DNA from: Eublepharis macularius
Taxonomy: Eukaryota > Chordata > Lepidosauria > Squamata > Eublepharidae
Reading direction: 5' to 3'
Assembly: GCF_028583425.1 (NCBI RefSeq)
Contig: NC_072807.1
Location: 29,827,001-29,891,000 of the forward strand
Length of the DNA stretch: 64,000 nt
Positions 33,862-47,905 of this stretch are shown here, piece after piece (position 1 is the stretch's first letter; every line of letters begins with the position of its first letter). The position numbers and the translations under genes are program-made. The notes beneath the pieces are model-generated. The model was not told the DNA's origin. It made no database searches and was given only the letters and a program-made list of their open reading frames with translations.

Positions 33862-34395
33862 GAATGTTTTATTCGTTTATTGTGAAGGGCCTGGCCAGGG
33901 AGAGTTCAGGAGTAGGAAAAATTAACACACATACACCGTCCAAAACTAAGAAATCCGTATCAGTAGGGAACATTTTTATTCATTTATTGCTAAGTGCTTG
34001 GCAGGGAGAATTCAGGAGCCAGTGATTGAAAGGTGGGGTAGAAAAATTAATCCTCCTTTCTACAATTAAGAGATCTGTGTCAGAAGGGGAAATTTTTATT
34101 CATTTCTTGTAAAGTGTCTAGCAGGAAGAGTTTAGGAGCCAGTGACTGAAAGGTGAGGTAGAAAATTTTTTTAAAAAACCTCTTCAAAATTGAGAAAACC
34201 CCTGTCAGAAGGGGAAATTTTTATTCATTTCTTGCCATGTGCCCAGCAGGGGGAATTCAGAAGCAGTGTCTTCCTGGTTGAAAAGTGGAGTGATTTTGTT
34301 TTGTTTTTAATAAAACATGCATATGTAGGAGAAGGGAAGATGTTTGTTTGGTTACTGTAAAGTGCCTGGCAGTTGGAAGTTTCAGTTGCCAGGAA
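33862..34395 (+). repeat. Diverged tandem repeat, about 105-125 bp unit, in MAPK6 intron 1
   Basis: At least four successive units begin near 33862, 33966, 34087 and 34211, with a weaker fifth near 34325. Each unit has a core TTTTATTCATTT, then a GCAGGGAGAATTCAGGAGCC-like part, then GTGATTGAAAGGTGGGGTAG, and ends with GTCAGAAGGGGA before the next core. The units are visibly diverged from each other. The array lies immediately after the CpG island. Confidence 0.75.
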
Positions 34396-37300
34396 AGGAC
34401 AAATCTTTTAAACGATGAATTTTTAAAAGAAACCAGATTCTTTAATTTGGAGTTAAAGGATATCATGTGAGGTCTGATGCAGTCTCTTGCAAAATAATGT
34501 TCCTGTTCTCCCCCCCCCCCCCCATGAGTGGTCACCAGGCACTGCGGCATTGGCGGCTTCCCTCTTTCCTTGAGGAGACTCTTCATTCATTTCCTGGCCT
34601 ACATTCTCTTGCATTGCACCCTTAAAAACAGCTGCTGCAGTGCTTCGTGTCGAATTACAGAGGACTCAGAGAGGGAGAGGAGAAAACTTGTGATTCTTTT
34701 TCCGCCTCCCTCTTTGGTTTTTCCCCCTTCTCTCCTCCGCTCCTCTCCACCACCATTCAGGAACTGCCTCAGGAAGCTGCTACTTGTGACATGGAAAACA
34801 ACTGCATTAAAAGGACAGAAGTTTAGGGGCCCTTATGGTTAAAAGACCTGCTGTGCCATTTAAGGTCCTTTATTCCTGGCTCTTCTCCCTTCCTCCGTTT
34901 TTTTTAGTATGCTGGCTGAAAGATAGAAAGTAGGTGAATGCTCAGTCTTTTTAAGTAGCATTTGATAACTTGTTAAAGTATCAGGCCTTGTTGGGTATAG
35001 AGAATGTTGTTACAGTGTTTAACAATTAACTCCTGCCCTTCCAGTCCATCGTGGCAGAATAGTTGTTGGGAATTGTTTCATGTTGAGGTTGATAAATAAT
35101 GGTCTGTTTTTTGTTTTGAGTTTTTTAAATGTGTTATGAGCTGTGGGTGAAGAGGACATTAAAATGACATCCTTAGTACGGGGTTATAAAAACTGCAGCT
35201 CCCTTAAGGGATTGACTAGTTCTTTGTGTGCCTCTAGGAAGGAAGAAAGGAATACTGACATAACTATGATGCACCAGGATTGTAACATTGCAGTAACAGT
35301 AGTAGGCAGAAGTTGACTCTTCAAGCATTGCTGTGGGGGGAGGCAAATTGTGGTTCTTGCTTTGATCCATGCTTATTACGGAAATCAGGATCTAGTCATT
35401 GCTAATGTGGTTCAGTCTAAAGGATTCTTGGTCGAGAAAGAGTGCACGGTTTGTGGTTGTCACGATGTTTTCAGGGAGTGATAGAATCTTCATTGGACAG
35501 AGCTGCTTTCTCCTTTAAAACCTCTTTTTTGCAGAATGATCTTGGGTATTTTCACTTAGAAGTATACCCTGGAGATCAATGGTACTTTGCAAGCATGCAT
35601 TGAATTGTAGTCTTAATGTGAGAAAATTAGTTTAAATTGGCTGTTCTAAGCAGCCATTAATCTGTTTGGGAAGATGGATATATAGCTTAGCAGAACTGCA
35701 GGCAGTTTGTGGTGCTTAAAATCTTTTTATTTTTGCTCTCAGTCAAAGTTCATCACATCAAAAGGTATTACTGGTGAAAACTGGCATATATATTGTAGTT
35801 TTTAATGAGGATACAAGCAAACAAATTCAGAGTACTTTCCATGATCTATTGCTTCTTACTGTCTTTTGTGATCAGTCTTGTTTTGTGGAGTGGGTCTGTT
35901 TTTCCTGCCATGAACTCATTCTGGTAAGGAAAGCCATAACTTTGGAACATAACTCTAGACAACATGCATTTGTTCAGACAGTACAGAAAATATTAATGAT
36001 ATTAACAGAAAATCTAATCTTTTGTTTGTGGTGGGGGAAGTGTGCAGTGTTCTTAATCCTAATGAGCTTGTCTGTTGCCAGTACCTTTGCCTCCAGAATG
36101 TGTGGGCACTAGGTGGGAGGTTTGAGAAAAAGCTGAGTTTCAGGAGTTCTTCTGATGACTCACTGCCTGCTGCTTGCAACGTGGCTTATATTTCTTTTAA
36201 ACAATTCACATAAGCACTATTATAGTCACACAGATGGGACTTCAAGTTTATCAGGCTGTATAACAGCTTTCTTTTAGCTCATATACCCTTTTTTAATACT
36301 ATAAATAAGAATAGCTGTTACCTAATTATCCAGTGATGTGATTATAACTGGCATTACAAAATCTTAATTTTACTGGAAACCCTTGTCCTGAAATTGCCAT
36401 AAGAGTGTAATATACAGTGCTGACATTTCTTTTCCTGTAAAAAGTAGGCTAGAATTATCTATTACAAAAAGCATAGATGTGTGAAAGAGCTATGTTGCAA
36501 AACGTTATTGTGCTAGAAGACTTTTACCAGTAAAAGGAAAATATTCTGTATTCAGAACCTAAGTTATTGTGCAACTATCTTTTTTTGTGATTGGTAGTTC
36601 TCGCACAAAATAGGGGCAGTATTGTAGGGCTGAAAGTTGGGGTTCTATGGTGTTTTCACTACTGTTTGTGTAAAATTCATAGATAGCCAGACTGAAAAAT
36701 AAGGGATGTCAATAAGATACTGCCTGGTGTGTATAATACCAATTTTAAACAAACCCTCCCCAAAACCTGTTACCTTTTGTGCTGTGATATTTCACAGCAT
36801 GTTAGACTAATAGCCTTGAATACTTATTGCCATTTCAGTGGATCTATCCCCCAAGGAGCAACTATAGATATTTTATTCAGGGGTGGCCTAAAAGAGAAAA
36901 TATTGGGGCTGGAAGACATACGGTCCAGTGCCTAGGACGACAAGATTTCTGGATGGTGCCCAGGGCAAGTAACAGTCCTTCAACATAAATTCAGGCCTTA
37001 TTCTAGGCCTGAATTAAGCTAGAAAGTAGAGAACTACAGTGAGGGATGGGAGACCTCCAAGAAAGACCAGGGTTGCAGAGGCAGGCAATGGCAAACCACC
37101 TCTGTTAGTCTTGCCATGAAAAACCCCACCAGGGGTTGCCATAAGTCAGCTATGACATGAGGGCACTCTCCACTACCACAGCAGTCATCAATAATGCTCT
37201 GAACTGTTTGTAGATTGGCAGTTTTGACAGGCTTTTCAACTTGGAGTTTGTGCTGAAGTCTAGTGACTGGCATAATCCCTTGACAAAATCCAAGTAACTA

Positions 37301-39177
37301 CTTGTGTGGCTGTGCTAGAAGCCATTTTATTAGGCTTTTGGGGAGTGGGAAGTAATATGAACAGGAAAGTGCTTAATGAACAAATTTTGAATAGTGCCTT
37401 TTTCTGCTTTTCATAGCATGCAGCTGTGACTGAGGTTTTAATTTTACGCCTATAGTCTTCCTGTCAGAACGCAATCCTGCTTTAAAATGGGAAAGTCAAC
37501 TAGTTTTGCATCTGGGGTTAATTGCTTAACCAGCACCATAGGGGAAAGATGGGTAGGAAGAGCCTGGTGCCAGTTTGAGGGATAGCTTAGAACTGAAGAT
37601 AGCACTTGTTGACAATCTATGCAGAATGGAAGGGTGGAAAGTGCCGTTTTCAGCACTGCTATCCAGTGACTTTAGCTAGCTTTTTTAAAAAAGGAGTTGA
37701 TCAACTTAGCAAAAAGAAAGGAAATCAAGGTACTTTTAATCAGTTATGTGTGAGGCTGGGAGCTTTCTTTTACCATGAAATAAATTAAATATGGTCTTTC
37801 CTTCCAACAATGAATAATGGCTTTACTTTTGGTTGAAATAATTAACTGCAATCTGTATGAAACTGCTTGGGGAAATGTTGCTCTTCTGTTGCCAGCAAAT
37901 TCACCCTCAGTCTTGGAACAACTGAATAACAGAATTAAGATTACATTTTTTCCACTTCTTGTTTTTAACACTACTACACTCAAGTGTGTTTACTCAAAAG
38001 TACTCATGCAGTGATGCTGTAAACCTCAAAGAGATTTCAGTGTGACTCTCAGAATGTGCAGTTTAAAGACTATAGCTTGTGTTACTAACAGGAAATTTTT
38101 GAAGGAGTAGCCACTAGCTAGTCAGTACTGTGATGAAACTTAAGACTTTCCAAAATTAAAATCATCTTCATAGGATGTGACTTCATCAGCTGAAGTCATA
38201 ATCTGTTAAGCTACAGGTGGAGGCTGTGTTGAAGAAAGAAGCATCTGAAAACTATGCTGTGTTTTTAATTGGTATGTGGAGGCCCTTCAAAGTGTAATAG
38301 CCATAATGAATGGAGTGTTCACTATAACCCTGTCATAAACATTTAGCCTAGAATCCTAAGAGATAAATAATCGGGTCAATGTACCTCCAGGCAGTCTCTC
38401 CCCTCCACATACACATCTTTCACAACACTTAGCTATAAAAGTATTGGGTTTATCTGAGTAGTTAAACACTCCTATACTAGTTTAACCTATAATTAGCCAC
38501 TTGAGCATTTATCCTGATACAGACTCATGCCCCGTACTAAGCTGAGAATATATGGATGAATAGTATCGTGGATAACTGACAGATTGAATAGTTTATGCTT
38601 ACAGTAGGAATGACTTTGAATTTCTTACTGTCATTGTTTCAAGCTGAAAGTTGCTGTTTTGACTTCTCTAACACAAAACAAATTCTTTGTTGCATCTTTT
38701 CTATTCATACCTAGTTTCCCCAGTAATCTTGTATTTTTTAAAGTTTTTTGCGTATAAAGTTCATATCAATTATGTAAAAGAAAATAAATGCCAACCCCAG
38801 CAACAAAATGAAGGGGAAAGGAAAGGCTCTTAGATGAAAACTTTATGGCATATTCATACATCCCTAGAGATAGCAAATGTCCTCAAACCTCATATGAAAC
38901 ACTTCTCAGTGAGAAAGCAGTGCTTTGCTTCTGTAGCTGAATATAGTTTCGTTAAATTCACTGTAAATGAAATCCTTGATAATAAACTCACCTTGAGTTT
39001 GACCTGTTACCCAGGGTATCATATTTAAATTACATATCAAGATCAAAATTTAAGAGTTTTTTTCAAACTTGCTGCCTTTCTCAAGTAAGAGCATCTCTTT
39101 TCTGTGTAGGTAGAATGGGAAAAACAGGGTCAAGCAGGATTTACTTGTTCTGAAGGAGGCCAGTGTCATATTGGAGA
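34396..39177 (+). other. MAPK6 intron 1, main part
   Basis: It is AT-rich intron sequence with a 15-base C run near 34509 and one repeat piece at 37050. No additional exon is recognised, though an alternative first exon could hide here. Confidence 0.6.
37050..37165 (+). repeat. Interspersed repeat fragment in MAPK6 intron 1
   Basis: CAGAGGCAGGCAATGGCAAA CCACCTCTG and CAGGGGTTGCCATAAGTCAG are a widespread squamate repeat end as I remember it. A related piece is at 25480-25570 (GCAGAGGAAAGCAACAGC). The class is not clear. Confidence 0.45.
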
Positions 39178-39350
39178 GGGCTAGTGTGGTGTAGTGGTTC
39201 GAGTGTCAGACTATGATTTGGGACACTCAGGGGTCAAATCTCCACTCTGCCACAGAAGCTCTCTGGGTGCCCTGGGGTCAATCACTTAGGCTCACAGGGT
39301 TATTGTGAGGATAAAATGGAGGAGAGGAGAATGATGTAAGCGGCTTTGAA
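39178..39350 (+). repeat. SINE (family B) in MAPK6 intron 1
   Basis: GCTAGTGTGGTGTAGTGGTT (A box region), GGGGTCAAATCTCCACTCTG (B box region) and TTGTGAGGATAAAATGGAGG are clear. It ends about 190 bp before exon 2, with a CR1-type fragment between. Confidence 0.8.
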
Positions 39351-39351
39351 A

Positions 39352-39445
39352 CACAGAGCTGGAAGTATACCAAAGGTCATCTAGTCCACCCCCTCCCAGC
39401 CTTCCCCAGTGACCCCTGCTCTATGTGCAGAGGAAGGCAAAAAAC
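39352..39445 (-). mobile_element. CR1-type 3' fragment in MAPK6 intron 1
   Basis: CAGAGCTGGAAGTATACC, CATCTAGTCCACCCCCTCCC and GAGGAAGGCAAAAAACCTCC match the left end of the CR1 at 42820-42960. It is only about 90 bp. Confidence 0.65.
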
Positions 39446-39540
39446 CTCCAGGTATATTAAGAACACCCAAATAAAAATCAAGAGTTTGTTTAAGCAGCAT
39501 ATGTGACACGAGTACTAACACATGTCTTTCCCCCACACAG

Positions 39541-40736
<1,196 letters not shown>

Positions 40737-41169
40737 TAAGATGTGTATCCCCCCCCCTTCCGCATTTTTAAGCATATGTAGAGGCAAACTCAGGTCTGCT
40801 ACAGCAGATTTGCTCTGCAGGGAGCTGTGACCTGTGCACATCCTTGACAAAGTGCTCATCTGATGTTTGTCACACTCACACTTAACATTTTTTTAGATAT
40901 ACTCAAGAGTATGTGAAGTGACCCCAGTGTCCCCAGTTCTTGGTTAACAAAAGGCCATTTCTGTAAAAGGGAAAGCTTCAGACTTTGCAGAGCAGCGTGG
41001 TCAAATACAAGCCAGATAGTTAAAATTGTGCTTCAGTAAACTTAAGGTAGCGTCACCATCTTTTAAATGAATGATGAGTGCTTTGAGCATGTCTGTTCTT
41101 ATGTCTAACTGTTTAGTGTGTCCAGTTGGTATTTAAGCTTCATTAAATATGTCTGAATTAAGAATTAAG

Positions 41170-41390
41170 CAGCGTAAGAGTCAGCGGGTACAGTGAAGAG
41201 AGTGTTGTGCCAAGGTTCAGATTCCTTCTCACACCTAGACCTCATTGGATGACTTTGAGGCAAGTCACTCTCTCAGCCTGGCCCACCTCACAAGATTGTT
41301 GGTGATGACCAAGTAGAATAACTCCATACGTGCTGGCTGCCCTGAGCTGGTTGGAGCTTTAAGGCAAGAACCATTGTGATAAATCAAATG
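41170..41390 (+). repeat. SINE (family B), diverged, in MAPK6 intron 2
   Basis: AAGGTTCAGATTCCTTCTCA (B box region), GAGGCAAGTCACTCTCTCAG and CCCACCTCACAAGATTGTTG follow the family order. It ends about 25 bp before the exon 3 acceptor. Confidence 0.6.
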
Positions 41391-41414
41391 CAAGTAAAAT
41401 TTCTTTCTCTGTAG

Positions 41415-41600
<186 letters not shown>

Positions 41601-42164
41601 TAAAACCTCTGTGCAGTGTGTGTTAGCATTTACCAGGAAAGCGTTGGTTTGCCTCTTTATCAAGCAGCTTGTCAACAGCGTATTTAGATGCAAGCAGCAA
41701 AGACTCTTCCTGAGCAAGACATTTCATATTGATGACTCTGTTTTTGGTAAATTAGGTTATGCAGTGCTAATTTTAAGTACTATTCAAATGTGAAGCAGTG
41801 TCTTCGAGCATTTAAGCATGAACTGTTTGGTATCCAGATGTACAGGTAGGTCAGTTGGTATTTTATTCATGAGTAATTGAGAAAGTAGCTATTCAGATGC
41901 AGATTCGGTCACACTGCCGCATGCTCATTGAACCAGTGAGCCAGCAGCGTCATACTGGAGAAAGACTGAGATAATACACAGTTTTCTTTCTGTGTGGTGT
42001 TCCTTGATAGCTCTTTACTTTCAGCACCCTTCAGTCTGGATGTGAGAACTCGCCACTTAGTGTACCCTAAGGCAGGAGTTAATCTTGATTACTCCTAGGA
42101 ACTGTAACTAACAAATGGCAGGGTAGTGTATCCTTGATGTTATTGCAGCTGCTTTCCTTGAACC

Positions 42165-42290
42165 AGTTGCACACACTCAGCCTAACCTACCTTACAGGAT
42201 GGTTGTGAGGGTAAAACAGAGAACCGCATAAGTTGCTATGGGTCCCCACTGGGGAGAAAGGTGGGGTATAAATGAAGTAAATAAATAAAA
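42165..42290 (+). repeat. SINE (family B) 3' half in MAPK6 intron 3
   Basis: CCTTACAGGATGGTTGTGAG, CCCCACTGGGGAGAAAGGTG and the tail GTAAATAAATAAA are diagnostic. Confidence 0.75.
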
Positions 42291-42397
42291 CGAAAATGGA
42301 TTTTGCATACAAAAATTCTATTAACTCCTTCTAAGGATAGGAAATGGAACTTTGTGATATCATCTGAACTATGTTTTAAGAATCAGTAGGTTTCTAG

Positions 42398-42676
<279 letters not shown>

Positions 42677-42814
42677 TAAAATTTGTGGGTAATGCTTAGT
42701 TTTTAATTCAGAAGCTGAAACTAGCCCTGTGGAGAACTGAACATAACAAAAATCAGCAGTAAGCAAGTTGCTCACATACAAAATGTGTGTGTGAGCAACA
42801 TGGCTGTGCACATT

Positions 42815-43640
42815 GAGATTTAGAAACTTAGAGCTGGAGGGGATCCCAAGGGCCATCTAGTCCAGCCTCCTGCATAATGCAGGAAATTCACAGCTATCCC
42901 CCCCCTTAATGACCCCTGTTCTATGCCCAGAGGAAGGCAAAAAACCTCCAGGATCCCTAACCAATTTGACCTAAAAGAACATTTCTTCCTGACCCCAAAG
43001 TGGTGATCGGCATTACCCTGGGCGTGTAAGAAAAGGCCATGACAACAAGTACCAGCTCTTCACGCATTCCCTCTCTTGATCTATGTACATTCATATTAAG
43101 TCCGAGAATCATCATAGTTGTCAGATGATCATTTAGCCTCTTCTTAAATACTTCGAAGGAAGGAGAGCTTATCACCTCTCCTGAGGAAGCCCACTGAAGA
43201 ACTACTCTGTCAGGAAGTTCTTCCTACTGTTTAGATGAAAACTCTTTTGCTTTAATTTTAACCTGTTGTTTCTGGTTCAACCCACTGGGGCAACACAAAG
43301 CAACACTGCTCTATCCTCTATGTGACAGCCCTTCAAATACTTGAAAGGGGCTATCATATCACCTCTCAGTCGCCCCCTCTCCAGGCTAAATATCCCCAGC
43401 TCCTTCAACCTTTCCTCAGAGGACTTGGTCTCCAGACCTCTCACCATCTTTGTTGCCCTCCTTTGGACATGTTCCATCTTGTCAACATCCTTCTTAAACT
43501 GTGGTGCCCAAAACTGTACATAGTACTCCAAATGAGGTCGAACTAGATCAGATAATAGCATTTGTATGTGCAGGAGGGTCAATGGGGGGCTTTTCCCCTC
43601 CTCACTCATTGCGCATCAGTGGAACCAGATTCGAATTCTT
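42815..43640 (-). mobile_element. CR1 LINE 3' end in MAPK6 intron 4
   Basis: On the minus strand a frame at about 43277-43609 encodes [20 protein letters not shown], then [14 protein letters not shown] and [15 protein letters not shown], the C-terminal part of CR1 reverse-transcriptase ORFs. The 3'UTR continues to GATGGCCCTTGGGATCCCCT at the left end. It is broken by stops after about 110 codons. It sits opposite to the host gene, between coding exons 3 and 4. Confidence 0.85.
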
Positions 43641-44440
43641 CCCAATCCAGGCCCAGTTCATTAAATGTTGCAAGAGTATCCCTTCTTTGCAGAAGCACCA
43701 CGTGCATGCAATAAATATTCCAGAACAGGGCACCTTCTGTGTACCCACAAAACGCAATGTGCTAGTTGATGTTTCAGAGTTTTGATAATACTTGTTTTGT
43801 GGTTTCTCTAGAACGATTGTTTTTTGGAGGAAAAAAACAGGAGTATTGTAGAAAGATTGTTTTTCTTGATAGAACCGAGTTACATGGAATGGTTTTACCT
43901 TTGGTGATAGGACCTGCTGATTGTGTATGTTACATCCTTGTAAACAAGTCAACAAAAGTTGCTAGACCCTAAAAGTTACATTCCATATATATCTCACGGC
44001 CTAAAACTGTCTTTTAAAAATGTTTTGTAAAACTGACCTGTGTGGAAGCAAGCAGCTGTTAACAGGCCTGGCTAATTTATGAGCTTGATGTACCCTACGC
44101 AAGATGTTGTCTTCTGGGTATCTCCCTGAAACACTAAGTGGTAACCTGCCTACTTGGTGGTGAGGATGAAGAGGGACTGTTTTCTGTGAGCTCAGGGCTG
44201 CTAACAACATCATGTTCAAACAAATACAGAAATAGCCCAGATCCTGCAGTGTGCCTACAAATATAGAAGAGCAACAGACATACTAGGATGAAGAAAGGTC
44301 CCCACTGGGTTATAAATATCTAAATATTTTTGCTCTTAAATATTTGGAACCTGAAACATTTTTCAAGCCCAGTCAAGTAAGCACTGGAGCTACGCTGCAT
44401 GCTGACGTTAAAATGTAGCTTGCTTTGAAAGTCACTATAA

Positions 44441-44671
<231 letters not shown>

Positions 44672-45486
44672 TAAGCTGCTCTGAAAACCTTTTTATGTTT
44701 GAGATGCCAACTGGAACGTGCATTAAACCATAGAGAAATAACGCAAGATGGGAAGATAGATTTCTAAAATGAAGAGAAATGGGATCTCTGTGCTTTGAGG
44801 TTAATGGTCTTCCTCATTTAAATTGAGTTAGATTTTTAAACATTCTGTAATTACTCTCTTGGTGCGATGCACTTTCTGATCTCGCTTCTTGATTAGTTAT
44901 CGGCGCAGTTGCATATTCTGTCCCAACCTCAGAACAGTGTTATCTTTAGCTTCAGTGAAATTATTCTTGCTAAAGGGAAAAAAATGTGTGTATCAGATGT
45001 TCTGTAGTCAAGTGGGATGATTAGCATTTTCATGTACTGCCCCAGTTAACAGGTATTCATAGGACAGCATCCCCATTTTGCCAGAATGGAGGGTCATTAT
45101 GTCAGAAGCTGACCTACTGAGAGTGCTTTGTGGTAAACAAGAAGAAAACGCCACACTAGGGAGTGCTTGCAATGAGTCCTCATAGGAATTAATAGAGCAG
45201 TCCATAAACCTGCACAGACTTGGCATTGTTGAAATGTGCACTTCATAACTCAAGTATGACAGCAGCAGCAGTTTGTGAAAAGGGACTGTGTGAGCACTAA
45301 TTTGAAAACTTAAGTTCTGTAGTTCAAAACTAAATTCATCAATTAAAAAAAATACATACTTAGTTGTGGCTATAGTTGCACATCTGTGCAACTGTGAAAT
45401 CCTTTCTCCTCTCTTGGGGAGTACGTAACATGTAAGCAAATGGGATGGCTGCAGTTCACTGATACCAATTTAATTAATCATTGCAG

Positions 45487-46582
45487 ATACCACGAAAGTC
45501 AGTTTTCAGACCACGACTGGCCTATCCATAACAACTTTGAAGCTGATGAAGTTCAGCGTGATCCAAGAGCTCTTTCTGATGGGACTGATGAGGAGGAAGT
45601 GCAAGTAGATCCTCGCAAATATTTGGATGGCGACCGTGAAAAGTATCTGGAGGATCCAGCTTTTGACACCCACTTCTCTACTGAGCCTTGCTGGCCATAT
45701 CCAGATCACCATGAAAACAAGTATTGTGATCTGGAATGTAGCCACACCTGTAATTACAAAATGAGGTCTACTTCCTACCTAGATAATTTAGTTTGGAGAG
45801 AGAGTGAAGTGAATCATTACTATGAGCCTAAGCTTATAATAGATCTTTCAAACTGGAAGGAGCAGAGTAAAGAGAAGTCAGACAAGAAAGGCAAGTCAAA
45901 GTGTGAAAGGAATGGCTTAGTGAAAGCTCAGATAGCGCTTGAGGAAGCCTCACAGCAGCTGGCCGAAAAGGAGAGGGAGAAGCATCAGGGGTTTGACTTT
46001 GATTCGTTCATAGCAGGAACCATCCAGCTTAGCTTGCAGCATGAGTCGACTGAAGTGGATAAATTAAACGACTTGAATAGTTCAGTGTCCAACCTAGAAT
46101 CGAGAGGAATATCCAAGTCAGTAAGTAGAGAGAAGCAAGAAAAAGGAATGGCCAACTTGGCCCAGTTGGAAGCTCTGTACCAAAACTCGTGGGATAGTCA
46201 GCTTGTGAGCGGGGGGGAGGAGTGTTTTCTTATAGACCAGTTTTGTTGTGAAGTAAGGAAAGATGAGCAGATGGAGAAGGAAAACACTTACACCAGTTAC
46301 CTGGACAGGTTTTTTAGCAAGAAGGAGGATGCTGAAGTGCTGGAAACTGAGCCAGTTGAAGATGGGAAGCTCGGGGAGAAGGACAGAGAAGGAAGTTTTA
46401 TTAGTAATAGCGGGGAATTTCTTTTTAACAAGCACCTCGAAGCGATAGGTATTCCCCAGTTTCACAGTCCTGTTGGCTCCCCACTTAAATCAATACAGGC
46501 CACATTAACACCTTCTGCTATGAAATCATCTCCTCAGATTCCCCATAAAACATACAGCAGCATTCTGAAACACCTAAATTAA
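45487..46582 (+). CDS. MAPK6: MAPK6 coding exon 5 (exon 6): long C-terminal extension and stop
   Basis: The acceptor ATCATTGCAG ends at 45486; the 1096-nt exon encodes residues 356-720 and the TAA at 46580-46582. This is the non-catalytic ERK3-specific tail, rich in acidic and Ser/Lys segments (EEEVQVDPRKYLDGDREKYL, the KSDKKGKSK stretch) and ending SSILKHLN. The tail is a region implicated in ERK3 stability and localisation in mammals. Compared with human from memory it has small length changes: one residue fewer in two places around residues 555-575 and one extra cysteine (FCCEV for FCEV), netting 720 against 721. No frameshift or premature stop is present. Confidence 0.96.
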
Positions 46583-47905
46583 AAAACAGCAGACATTTCT
46601 TTTTGTACTCATGAAATGCGTGTTTTTTTTATTGTAATTTTTTTTTACTTGAAATCAGATGATGTAACTTTGGTATGGATTTCTTTAGTTTTCTGTTTAC
46701 CATTGTTTTTACAAACCAGAATTGCTTTCTTTACATAACAATTTTTTTTAAACTGGCATGTCGTTTGCACACAAAGGTAAAGAACAGAGCAAAACAATGC
46801 AAGTTGCAGGAAGAAAAAACATGAAAATGCACTAAACCAAGTAGAAACACTCAGTTTAAAACAGTTGTCCGTGTTTTGCAGAGGAAGAAGAATAAGAATC
46901 TTGCCTTGAAAATTATACAGTGAGACTATACATATTTGCATGAAAATATCTATTTTTTCCCTGAAACATTTTTCATTCATATGTATTTTAGAATTTTTCA
47001 TACTGTACACATTTCTTAGACACATGATACCAGCAGCAACTGAAAACGAATGCAGAATTTGGTACGCATGTGTTATCTACCTCAAGGTAACAGCAGTATG
47101 TGGCAAACCATTAACCACCCCTAGTGCTTTTCATAATGCACTTCTATTTAGCCAGCATTATTGTAGTAGGTGGTATTATGGGCAAAAAACATTCAATATT
47201 TATAAATATTCTGGTATGCATTCTTTATAGTGGAAATGTTAATATTCAGCGTTTTTAATTTATTTTAGCAAATTATATTTTCTGTAACGATAGAAAGTCA
47301 ACTTAAATTTTTTTTGAAACTTGCTTTACAGATTTTTTAAAAAGTTCTTGTTAGCACTATGGTTTATTGCCTACATAGCTGAAATAGAGATGAAATAACA
47401 TCCCCTTATTCTGAGGTGATCCATGTGAGGGTTTTTCTTTAAAAAAAAAAAAAAGATTTCACTTCAAGTAAGGCACTCACTGTGTATAGGAATTTGCAAT
47501 TTGGAGGTGCTTGATCTCTACGAAGAAATTAGGAATTGTTTTACTATAAAATGCTCCTAGAAGTCTTAATTGTGTTTAATTTTTTTAAAACAATTTTTGT
47601 AATGTTAGTTGTGTGCATGGAAAAAAATTAAGGTACAACATTACTGTAGGTTAAAAATTCTGTATGGTCAGGCATTTTGTTTTTACTGTCTGTTTATAAC
47701 TGAATGATGCCCACGCCCCCATTTCCAATGCACGCATGAGTATGATTAGTTTTAAATGTAGCATGTAGCATCTCGGTCTTCTGACAGTTTGTTTTTACCT
47801 TTTGGTTTTCTGTTTTTGTTTTGTTTTTTGTTTTTCATTTTGGGAAATATCATTGGCTCCCCTGTTTAAAGAAAGAAACAAATAAAACATGGCCAGCAAC
47901 AATGA
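46583..47905 (+). other. MAPK6: MAPK6 3'UTR and poly(A) signal
   Basis: About 1.3 kb of AT-rich, repeat-free sequence follows the stop codon. A canonical AATAAA lies at 47881-47886, followed after about 20 bases by a GT-rich stretch (CTTGTGTGTGCC), the usual layout of a cleavage site. The absence of transposon pieces here, when the flanks are full of them, fits purifying selection on a UTR. No earlier equally good signal was seen. Confidence 0.8.

Noticed and set aside
32782..33885. Several long ORFs on both strands in the CpG island (up to 285 codons)
   Set aside because: They are low-complexity Arg/Pro/Gly/Ala frames caused by high GC, with no domain and overlap on both strands.
43277..43609. 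110-codon minus ORF in MAPK6 intron 4 as a gene
   Set aside because: It is the C-terminal piece of a CR1 LINE ORF.
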